A stretch of DNA of 64,000 bases from Streptomyces niger. GTDB lineage: Bacteria > Actinomycetota > Actinomycetes > Streptomycetales > Streptomycetaceae. Positions within the stretch are counted from its first letter, which is position 1, and each line of letters opens with the position of its first letter. The stretch is taken from positions 248,001 to 312,000 of the forward strand of contig NZ_JOFQ01000008.1 of assembly GCF_000718305.1 (NCBI RefSeq), read 5' to 3'. The notes under the pieces were generated by a model. That model had not been told where the DNA came from, did not search any database, and saw only the letters and a program-made list of their open reading frames with translations. The position numbers were made by a program, and so were the translations under genes. Below, in pieces: positions 27,949-34,563 of this stretch.

Positions 27949-29198
27949 GAGCACCCCGCTTTCGAATCCGTGAGCAACCGCCCCAGCTCATCGAGGAGTT
28001 CGGCGCCGCCGCCGAGCTGGGCGGCCAGCTGCCGGCCCCACAGGAAATGGCGGTGCACCGGGTGGTCGAGATCGGCGCCGGTGCCGCCGTGCAGATGCTG
28101 ACCCGCGTGCACGACCCGCCGGCCCGCCTCGGCGGCCCACCACGCGGCGGTCAGCGCGTGCGGGCGCGCCTCCAGCCCCTCGTCCCACCGCCAGGCCGCT
28201 TCGTACGCGGTGACGCGGATCGCCTCGGTGTCCATGTGCGCGTCGGCGGCCCGCAACATGACGCCCTGGTGGGTCGAGAGCGGCCGACCGAACTGTTCAC
28301 GGGTGTTGGTGTGCGCCACCGCCCGCGCGAGCGACCCGGCGCACACGCCAGCTTGCAGCCCCGCGAACGCGGTACGCGCACATCCGAGCACGTCCTCGTA
28401 GGCGGACAATCCCGGGCCGGGGGGCTCCCCGTACGCGTCCGGGGCCGGGGTCGGAACCGGGGCCGGTCCACCGAGGGGCTCGCCCGGCGCGTCCGTCAGC
28501 GTGAGCCGCCCGGCCGACCAAGGCGCGGTGGTCTCCACCGCCTCCCGTACGGCACCCGGGCCCGCCGTCTCGACCAGCCACAACCGCCACCGACCGGCTT
28601 CCGTCGGGTAACCGGGTGGTGCGTATTCGGGATGCGCGGACGCGGACGGTGCGGGCCCAGCCGGTACAGACCCGGACGGCGCGGGCCCGGACGGCGCGGG
28701 CCCGGACGGCGCGGGCCCGGACGGCGCGGGCCCGGACGGCTCATACACAGGCACCAACACATGCGTGGCATCGCGCAGCCAAGGCACCACCGGCAGCACC
28801 CCGCGCAACCGCCCCTCGGAGTCGGCGCGGACCCGACCGCGGCCGCGCGCAGGGAACGCCCCGGTGGCGACGGCCGTACCCGCCGCGAGCGCGGGCAGCA
28901 GCCGTTCGCGCTGCGCCGCGCTCCCGTGCGCCGCGACCGGCAGCAGCCCGTACGCCGCGGTCGCGGCCAGCGGCACCTGCGCCGTCCGCCGCCCCTGCTC
29001 CTCCAGCAGCAGGACGAGCCCGAGCAGCCCGGTCTCGACGACGGCGCCCACCAACCCAGCCGCGCACAACGCGGCCCACAGCTCGGTGTCCGTCGCACCG
29101 TCCAGCGCGTTCATCCGCTCGTGGGTCGCCAGGTCGTCGAAGATCTCCGCGGCCAGCCCGGCGGCGGCCCGCTGCTCCTCCGTGGGCGTGAAGTCCAT
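27945..29198 (-). CDS. acyl-CoA dehydrogenase subunit, FadE28/ChsE1-like
   Basis: 417 residues. MDFTPTEEQRAAAGLAAE and the C-terminal region (AHTNTREQFGRPLSTHQGVMLRAADAHMDTEAIR, GGTGADLDHPVHRHF) are those of the smaller, divergent acyl-CoA dehydrogenase subunits that form alpha2beta2 enzymes in steroid degradation. Partner would be the product of 30468-31664. It begins one base after the ChsH2-like stop and overlaps the ChsH1-like start, so translation is coupled. A Pro/Ser/Gly insert (PSGPA five-residue repeats, about 155-185) interrupts the middle and makes it longer than usual. Assignment to steroid rather than other branched acyl-CoA is by operon content. Confidence 0.75.
   Translation of the reverse strand: MDFTPTEEQRAAAGLAAEIFDDLATHERMNALDGATDTELWAALCAAGLVGAVVETGLLGLVLLLEEQGRRTAQVPLAATAAYGLLPVAAHGSAAQRERLLPALAAGTAVATGAFPARGRGRVRADSEGRLRGVLPVVPWLRDATHVLVPVYEPSGPAPSGPAPSGPAPSGPAPSGSVPAGPAPSASAHPEYAPPGYPTEAGRWRLWLVETAGPGAVREAVETTAPWSAGRLTLTDAPGEPLGGPAPVPTPAPDAYGEPPGPGLSAYEDVLGCARTAFAGLQAGVCAGSLARAVAHTNTREQFGRPLSTHQGVMLRAADAHMDTEAIRVTAYEAAWRWDEGLEARPHALTAAWWAAEAGRRVVHAGQHLHGGTGADLDHPVHRHFLWGRQLAAQLGGGAELLDELGRLLTDSKAGCS
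28676..28740 (-). repeat. 15-bp tandem repeat in the FadE28-like gene
   Basis: About four and a half copies of GACGGCGCGGGCCCG keep frame and encode PSGPA repeats in a linker of the acyl-CoA dehydrogenase. Confidence 0.88.
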
Positions 29199-29199
29199 G

Positions 29200-30333
29200 T
29201 CAGCCCGCCGCCACCCCGGGGGCCTGCCCGGCTTCGGCTCTCGGGCCCGTATCCGGCGGCCCCGGCTCCGTGGCCCGGAACACCGGCAGCACAAGCTCCT
29301 CATCGACCCGCTGGAACTCCAGCTGTACAGGCATCCCGACCCGGACCTCGTCGTGCCCCACGCCCACCACGTCGCTCACCATCCGCACCCCCTCCGCCAG
29401 TTCGACCACGGCGACCGCATACGGCGGGTCGAAGGCGGGGAACGGCGGATGGTGCATCACCACGTACGAGAAGACGGTGCCGGCGCCGCTCGCTTCGACG
29501 GTGTCCCACTCCTGCCCGCCGCAGGCGTTGCACCCGGGCAGCCAGGGAAAACGCAGCCGGCCGCAGCCCCCGCACCGCTGGATCAGCAGCCGACGCTCCT
29601 CCACCCCGGCCCAGAAACCGGCGTTGTCCCGATTGATCACCGGCCGCGGACGCCGCGGAACAGCCCCCCTCGAAGCCTCCGAGTCCCCGGACTCGTTCGA
29701 GCCTTTCGACGCGGGCTTCCTCGCCGCCGGCGCCGCCGGCGCGTACTTCAAGATGCGGAAGCGATGCGTACCGGCGAGCTCGTCCCCCGCCCGGACGTCC
29801 ATCCGCGTCGTGACGAAGTACCCGGCCCCCAGCTTCGTCGTCTTACGGTCCGACACGTCCTCGATCACCGAGTCGAAGGTGATCTCGTCGCCGGGGCGCA
29901 GCGGCCGCAGGTATTCCTGCTCGCAGTCGGTGGCGACCACGGCGGCGTACCCGGCACCGTCCAGCAGCGCGAACAGCTCGTCGTGCGCCCCGAACCTGCC
30001 CGTGTGCCCGGAGTACCCGCCCATGGTCCATGCCTGAAGCATGGTGGGCGGGGCGATGGCCGCGTCCCCGGTGTAGGCGGGGTTGGTGTCGCCAACCGCC
30101 TCGCACCAGTGCCGGATCATCGGCAGGTTGACCGGATCCTTGCCGACCCCCGCCGTCGCGGCGGTCCGCCCCACAAATGCCTTCAACCGCGCATCGAGCC
30201 CCGCCTCCCCACACGCCGCACCGCCGGTACTGCCGGCCGCCCCGCTCGCCGTGTCTTTGATCGCCCCGCCGGCCACCCCGCTCACCATGTCTTCGGTCAC
30301 CCCGCTCACCATGTCTTCGGTCACCCCGCTCAC
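29200..30333 (-). CDS. chsH2: MaoC-like hydratase fused to DUF35 OB-fold domain (ChsH2-like)
   Basis: 377 residues from GTG at 30333, chosen because GGAGGGG lies just upstream; the frame opens to 30396. Residues about 45-190 are MaoC-like (VGKDPVNLPMIRHWCEAVGDTNPAY). Residues about 225-350 are the DUF35 part with a rubredoxin-like zinc ribbon (RCGGCGRLRFPWLPGCNACGG) and OB fold. In mycobacterial ChsH2 the N-terminal half hydrates the side-chain enoyl-CoA with ChsH1, and the DUF35 half binds Ltp2 and supports its aldolase step. All partners are encoded beside it. The N terminus carries two exact 8-residue VTEDMVSG repeats of uncertain translation. Confidence 0.8.
   Translation of the reverse strand: MSGVTEDMVSGVTEDMVSGVAGGAIKDTASGAAGSTGGAACGEAGLDARLKAFVGRTAATAGVGKDPVNLPMIRHWCEAVGDTNPAYTGDAAIAPPTMLQAWTMGGYSGHTGRFGAHDELFALLDGAGYAAVVATDCEQEYLRPLRPGDEITFDSVIEDVSDRKTTKLGAGYFVTTRMDVRAGDELAGTHRFRILKYAPAAPAARKPASKGSNESGDSEASRGAVPRRPRPVINRDNAGFWAGVEERRLLIQRCGGCGRLRFPWLPGCNACGGQEWDTVEASGAGTVFSYVVMHHPPFPAFDPPYAVAVVELAEGVRMVSDVVGVGHDEVRVGMPVQLEFQRVDEELVLPVFRATEPGPPDTGPRAEAGQAPGVAAG
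30284..30331 (-). repeat. 24-bp tandem duplication at the N terminus of chsH2
   Basis: Two exact units, 30284-30307 and 30308-30331, encoding VTEDMVSG twice just after the chosen start codon. Confidence 0.9.
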
Positions 30334-30366
30334 CGACGTCCCCTCCACCCGCTCGCTGTGTCGGTC

Positions 30367-30486
30367 GACCCGCTCACCGGCGCCCCCTCCGCCCACTCAC
30401 CGTGTCTTCGGCCGACCCGCTCACCGGCGCCCCCTCCGCCCGCTCACCGTCTCTTCGGCCGACCCGCTCACCGGCGCCCCCTCCGC
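30367..30486 (-). repeat. 47-bp tandem repeat covering the fadE stop region
   Basis: Units 30367-30413 and 30414-30460 plus a partial unit 30461-30486 that contains the last codons and stop of the upstream acyl-CoA dehydrogenase. It looks as if the 3' end of that gene was tandemly duplicated, widening the gap to chsH2 to 134 bases. Confidence 0.88.
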
Positions 30487-31664
30487 ATCCCCAGCCGCAT
30501 CGTCGCCACGATCTCCCGCTGTACCTCACTGACCCCGCCGCCGAAGGTGTTGATCTGCGCGGCCCGGTTCATCCGCTCCAACTCGCCCTCCGCCGCCGTC
30601 CCGACCCCGAAAGCCCCCGGCGAACCGGCCCGTACGAGCCCCGCTTCGCCGACCGCCTCCTGGCACAGCCGGTAGACCTCCACCGCGCTCTCGGTACCGG
30701 CGAACTTCACGCCGCTCGCGTCCCCAGGGCTCAGCGTCCCCGCGCCGACATCGCCGACCAGCCGCCAGTTCAGCAGCCGCGTCGCCGCGAGCCGGGCGTA
30801 CGCCTCGGCGAGCCGGGTCCGCACCCAGGGGTGGTCGGCCGGCCGCTCACCGGTGTCCGGGTCCGGCGTACGCGCGTACGCGAGCGCCGCCTCGTAACAG
30901 TCCTCGGCCTGCATGCCGATGGCGGCCAGCGCCACCCGCTCATGGTTGAGCTGGTTCGTGATCAGTCCCCAGCCGCCGTTCTCCTCGCCCACCAGACTCC
31001 CGGCCGGCACCCGCACGCCGTCGTAGTACGTGGCCGTCGTCACCAGCCCGCCCACCGTCCGGATCGGCGTCCACGAGAACCCCGGCGCGTCCGTCGGCAC
31101 CAGCAGGATCGATATCCCCCGGTGCTTGGGCGCCGCCGGATCCGTACGGCAGGCCAGCCAGATCCAGTCGGCGTGCTGGGCGTTACTGGTGAAAACCTTC
31201 CCGCCGTCCACGACCCAGATGTCCCCCGCGGTGCCGCCCCTGACCGCACGGGTGCGTAGTGCGGCCAGATCCGTACCGGCCTCCGGCTCGCTGTACCCGA
31301 TAGCGAAGACGATCTCCCCGCTCAGGATGCGCGGCAGGAAGAACGCCTTCTGCTCCGCGCTGCCGTACTTCATCAACGTCGGCCCGACGGTGTTCAGCGT
31401 GACCATCGAGACCGGCGCACCGGCCCGGTACGCCTCGTCGAAGAAGACGAACTGTTCGTCGGCGCCGCGCCCCTGGCCCCCGTACTCCTCCGGCCAGCCG
31501 AGTCCGAGCAATCCATCGGCGCCGATCCGCTTGAGTACCGCCCGCTGTTCCTGCGGGTCCTCGACCGCGCCGTCCGGAAGCAGCGCGCGGAAGTACTCCC
31601 GCAGCTGCGTCCGTAGCTGCCGCTGCCGCGGCGTAGGAGCAAGGTGCACGTCGACGGCCTCCAT
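30468..31664 (-). CDS. acyl-CoA dehydrogenase, FadE29/ChsE2-like
   Basis: 398 residues. Classical acyl-CoA dehydrogenase order: helical N terminus, GLLGLGWPEEYGGQGRGADEQFVFFDEAYRAG, the FAD/substrate motif YSEPEAGTDLAALRTRAV, then GGKVFTSNAQHADWIWLACRT and a C-terminal helical domain. Long-N-terminus type typical of FadE29/ChsE2. It would form an alpha2beta2 enzyme with the FadE28-like protein and oxidise the shortened steroid side-chain CoA thioester. First gene of the five-gene run; a long imperfect palindrome lies 68-102 bases upstream. No strong ribosome site before the ATG. Confidence 0.82.
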   Translation of the reverse strand: MEAVDVHLAPTPRQRQLRTQLREYFRALLPDGAVEDPQEQRAVLKRIGADGLLGLGWPEEYGGQGRGADEQFVFFDEAYRAGAPVSMVTLNTVGPTLMKYGSAEQKAFFLPRILSGEIVFAIGYSEPEAGTDLAALRTRAVRGGTAGDIWVVDGGKVFTSNAQHADWIWLACRTDPAAPKHRGISILLVPTDAPGFSWTPIRTVGGLVTTATYYDGVRVPAGSLVGEENGGWGLITNQLNHERVALAAIGMQAEDCYEAALAYARTPDPDTGERPADHPWVRTRLAEAYARLAATRLLNWRLVGDVGAGTLSPGDASGVKFAGTESAVEVYRLCQEAVGEAGLVRAGSPGAFGVGTAAEGELERMNRAAQINTFGGGVSEVQREIVATMRLGMRRGRR

Positions 31665-31731
31665 CAAAGACGGACGGACAACGGACGGCCACCGCCCGGA
31701 CGGCAATGGCAACGGCAACGGCACACACGAA

Positions 31732-31766
31732 CGAGCGGTTTCTGACTGTCCGTCAGAAGCCGCTCG
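31732..31766. promoter_or_regulatory. long palindrome upstream of the igr-like operon (operator or terminator)
   Basis: Arms 31732-31746 and 31752-31766 are 15 bp with one mismatch, centre TCTGAC-tgtcc-GTCAGA. The symmetric core and position suggest a TetR-type operator for the downstream operon. It could instead be a terminator for the small secreted-protein gene upstream; no T run follows. Confidence 0.5.
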
Positions 31767-31866
31767 CTGTCAAGGTACCTACGACGCGGGCGGCCGGCTC
31801 TCCCCAGGACCGGCCGCCCGCCACCTCAGGCCGCCCGCCAGGGCACCCGAGGGGTCATCGGAGTGC

Positions 31867-32172
31867 TCACCACAGGTTGGTGAAGCTCACCGTGGCATTG
31901 GACTGATCGATGTGTGTGAAGCCGGCCCCGTTCACGCTCGCGGTGTTGTCCTGGTTGGACGCCCCGTCGCCATTGGCGACCTGCTGGGTGCTGGTGGAGT
32001 TGCCGTTGTTGTCGTTCCCGACACCGGTGCCTTCCTGGCTCGACGACACCGCCCCCGACCCGCTCGACGCGAACGAACCGTTGTCGGCGTAGGCGACCCC
32101 GGCGAACAGGGCCGCCGCGAGCGGCAGAGCGGCAACGGCGGCGATGGTGCGAGCGGTACGGATGCTTGCCAT
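31867..32172 (-). CDS. small secreted Asn/Ser/Gly-rich protein of unknown function
   Basis: 101 residues. AGGAGG six bases before the ATG is strong. Sec signal peptide ASIRTARTIAAVAALPLAAA with cleavage near AYA-DNG. The mature part has no Cys, is rich in Asn, Ser and Gly (GTGVGNDNNGNSTSTQQVANG) and ends VSFTNLW. Composition suggests a surface or aggregating protein, and it shares this look with small Streptomyces surface proteins, but it lacks chaplin motifs and I do not recognise the family. Upstream of the igr-like operon on the same strand, separated by the palindrome at 31732-31766. Confidence 0.75.
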   Translation of the reverse strand: MASIRTARTIAAVAALPLAAALFAGVAYADNGSFASSGSGAVSSSQEGTGVGNDNNGNSTSTQQVANGDGASNQDNTASVNGAGFTHIDQSNATVSFTNLW

Positions 32173-32510
32173 GGTTTTCCTCCTGCGGAACCACTTGGAA
32201 CGGGCAATCCTTGGGTGGTTGGCCGACCCCCCCGGGCTCTTTGCGTTGCGACGTCGCGACCCCAGAACTGCCCAAGCGGCGTAGCCCGAATCGGCTAAGC
32301 CCACCGATTCCCCCGCAAGCGTGAGCCCACCCCCTCAAACGTCCGCATTGGCCCACACCCAGTGGTGCACCCCCACCCACCCCCACGCCCCCACACCAAC
32401 ACCGCCGCCCCCAACACCCCGACCAAACCCCGGCCCCGCCACCCCGACACGACACACGACAGGAGTGCCCGATCCCTTCGGACACCCCTTCTGAGCTGCT
32501 GCTATGTAGC
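32173..32510. other. gene-poor region before the tRNA scar
   Basis: Contains the small secreted-protein promoter area and a C/A-rich tract (about 32325-32450) with repeated CACCCCCAC/CCCCCAACAC. No coding signal seen. Confidence 0.5.
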
Positions 32511-32560
32511 CTGCGGCGGAGGCTGTGGGATTTGACCCCAGGGCGAGGGGTTACCTCACG
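32461..32560 (-). pseudogene. degenerate copy of the tRNA-Ser(TGA) 3' half and its terminator
   Basis: Bases 32514-32534 are identical to the 3' end of tRNA-Ser(TGA) at 34229-34249, and a second block (ACGACAGTTTCAAGA) matches its anticodon arm with one base missing. The hairpin on the left (GAGTGCCCG...CACCCCTT) resembles the terminator beside the intact tRNA. Either an attachment-site scar or a decayed tandem tRNA duplicate. Confidence 0.75.
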
Positions 32561-33009
32561 ACAGTTTCAAGAGAAGGCTGCTTGAGGGACCCTCACGGCC
32601 ATTGACCTGCCAAAAACGATTAGGCACCTCTGGGCGGCCCTCAGCTTGGCCCACACCTGGTCCACAGGCACCGCCGAGACCCGCTTTACAAGCTCGACCC
32701 GATCCGGTTCCGACCATTGCCGTCGACTGGAGTGACGGCCGGGCAGGGGTGCTGGTGAACGCCCCCAGCCTGCAGCGTGAATGTCAGCCGAGAAGTCAGA
32801 TCGGCACTAGGTATCCGCCAACGGCGCGTATCTCCCGTGTTGGCCGTTCGCATTCATGCCGTCCGTCGTCGGGATAGCGGCCGGCTTGGTGGGCCCGTTC
32901 GGGTTCAGACGGCTGCCAGGTGACGGTGCAATGTGCTTGTCTCAACTGAGGCTGACATCAGCGCTACTCAACTCGCGCCACCTCGGATTGAGAGCAGTCA
33001 CCCGTGTAC
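32561..33009. other. non-coding segment of atypical composition
   Basis: Between the tRNA remnant and the atypical membrane-protein gene. Lower GC and less codon periodicity than surrounding DNA. A 91-codon open frame (32602-32877) has no ribosome site or recognisable domain and is not called. Confidence 0.4.
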
Positions 33010-33729
33010 TTAGAAAAGCCTGATAAGCCTGGCCGCCGCACGTCCGGCAAAATGAGCGAGGGTTAAGATTCCAATCACTAGAGGAATACCGGTCCAGGTG
33101 GGCCAGTGCTCAGCGGGCAGAAGCTGAATGATTCCCAGGAGGGCGATGGGCGCTATTACCGGCGCCCAGTTCTCGGCCCGGCGCTCTCGACTGTGTAATA
33201 CCTCAGCCGACTCCACCTTCACATCTGTCAATCCCGTCCGGATGGAGAGTGCAGGATCGACTCCATTCACGAGAGCGGAGATCTTCACACTCTGCTTCTT
33301 CGCGATCAAGCTAGGACCGAGCAACAGGGACTGCCCGTCTACTGCAACGACTGGGGTTAGAGCGTGAGGAGGTTGCATCACAGTCTCCAGGACAGAAATC
33401 ACTTGAGCCCCGAGATCGAGTCGAATTGGTATGCCGCGATCAAACGCACTGCTTGGAATGTCTCGCCACCCAGTGTTCGCCAACTCGACACTGAAAACAT
33501 GTGGGTCTGTGAGAATGATCCCGCCTGCAGATACGGATACGTGTTCGCGTAGCGGCCCAGTTGCCGGGACGACAGGAGTGAGGGAGTGCACCTCGTAAGA
33601 CAGCCGCCGTCGCGGATTAGTAGCACGCAGCGTTGCCCATGCGCCGATCCCAATCATCACCACGGCGGCGATCGCGCTAACTCCTGACCACAAGGAGGCA
33701 TTGTCGTACCAAGGACTAGCTAGCGTCAT
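33010..33729 (-). CDS. hypothetical membrane protein, atypical composition
   Basis: 239 residues from ATG at 33729. One membrane helix near the N terminus (LWSGVSAIAAVVMIGIGAWATL), a soluble beta-rich middle of about 130 residues (LSYEVHSLTPVV... VSVSAGGIILTDPHVFSVELANTG), then two C-terminal helices (VIAPIALLGIIQLL and IPLVIGILTLAHFAG). I do not recognise the family. Base composition is clearly less GC-rich than the neighbours and it sits between the tRNA-Ser remnant and the intact tRNA-Ser, so horizontal acquisition is likely. The frame is open to 34119, but the extra N-terminal 130 residues look non-coding. Confidence 0.6.
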   Translation of the reverse strand: MTLASPWYDNASLWSGVSAIAAVVMIGIGAWATLRATNPRRRLSYEVHSLTPVVPATGPLREHVSVSAGGIILTDPHVFSVELANTGWRDIPSSAFDRGIPIRLDLGAQVISVLETVMQPPHALTPVVAVDGQSLLLGPSLIAKKQSVKISALVNGVDPALSIRTGLTDVKVESAEVLHSRERRAENWAPVIAPIALLGIIQLLPAEHWPTWTGIPLVIGILTLAHFAGRAAARLIRLF

Positions 33730-34177
33730 AACCGTATTGAACTGGCTAAGTGTCACTCGCGCAGGAGGAGTTACGGCGTCCGCTAGGAGGATCCAGAGGA
33801 ACCCTCCGAAGTGGCTGCCTGAAGCCACGGAGCCGATCGCCCCATCCACAGCCAGGCTGGCACGCCTCAGCAGGAAGAGTGCTTGCGCCTTCCGTGCGCA
33901 CAGAAGGCGCAGCGCCAAACGAGAGCAGGGCAGGAAGCGAGCGGCGCCCCGGCTGTAAACCGCGCCGCGCGCGGTGAGCAGGGCCGCGCCCCGCCGCGAT
34001 AGAGGGAGTTGTTGCTCAGTACACGCCTCGCAAGGCTGCAGTGATCGGGGCGACGGCAAGGCACAGGCCGACATGGAACCAGGACGGCGCTCGAATCCTT
34101 GGCCGCGGCCTGGCCGCACGGGCTGGTCGTGGGTGGGATACCGGCGAGTCTGGGTGAGACAGGCTCAACGTGTAAGG
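33730..34177. other. intergenic part of the tRNA-flanked island
   Basis: No supported gene. Open frames on both strands lack ribosome sites and domain features. No integrase gene is present anywhere between the remnant and the tRNA. Confidence 0.45.
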
Positions 34178-34206
34178 GGTGCCCGGTCGATGCGGGCACC
34201 CCTTGT
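34178..34206 (-). terminator. terminator after tRNA-Ser(TGA)
   Basis: AGGGGTGCCC and GGGCACCCCT form a hairpin about 20 bases after the tRNA 3' end in the minus direction. Confidence 0.75.
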
Positions 34207-34227
34207 GGCCTGGTGTTTTGTGGCCTG

Positions 34228-34317
34228 TGGCGGAGGCTGTGGGATTTGAACCCACGGTGACGTTGCCGCCACGACAGTTTTCAAGACTGTTCCCTTAGGC
34301 CGCTCGGGCAAGCCTCC
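34228..34317 (-). tRNA. tRNA-Ser (anticodon TGA), CCA encoded
   Basis: 90 bases including an encoded 3' CCA. Acceptor GGAGGCT/AGCCTCC, discriminator G; anticodon stem ACAGT/ACTGT with loop CTTGAAA gives TGA; long variable arm; T-arm GGTTCAAATCC. A partial degenerate copy lies 1.7 kb away at 32461-32560. Confidence 0.96.
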
Positions 34318-34563
34318 CTGCGGCACCGGTCGGCGGGTGGCCGACGGTGACGCGGGGATCAGGGTAGCGCGTCCGCTGTTTCCGTGCGCTGTCAGAGCGG
34401 GTCAGCGCACGGACGGCGCACAGACGGCGCACGGAAACAGCGGGTGGGCCGGAACCCGGATCCCGGATTCCTGTTACCGGCTCCCGGCTCCCGGCTCCCT
34501 GCCCCCGGCCCTCGGGGGCCGGGGACGGGCCCGCGGGAGGCGGGCCCGCGGGAGGCGGGGGTG

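Noticed and set aside
32602..32877. 91-codon plus-strand frame in the tRNA-flanked island
   Set aside because: No ribosome site, no domain, and short; not supported.
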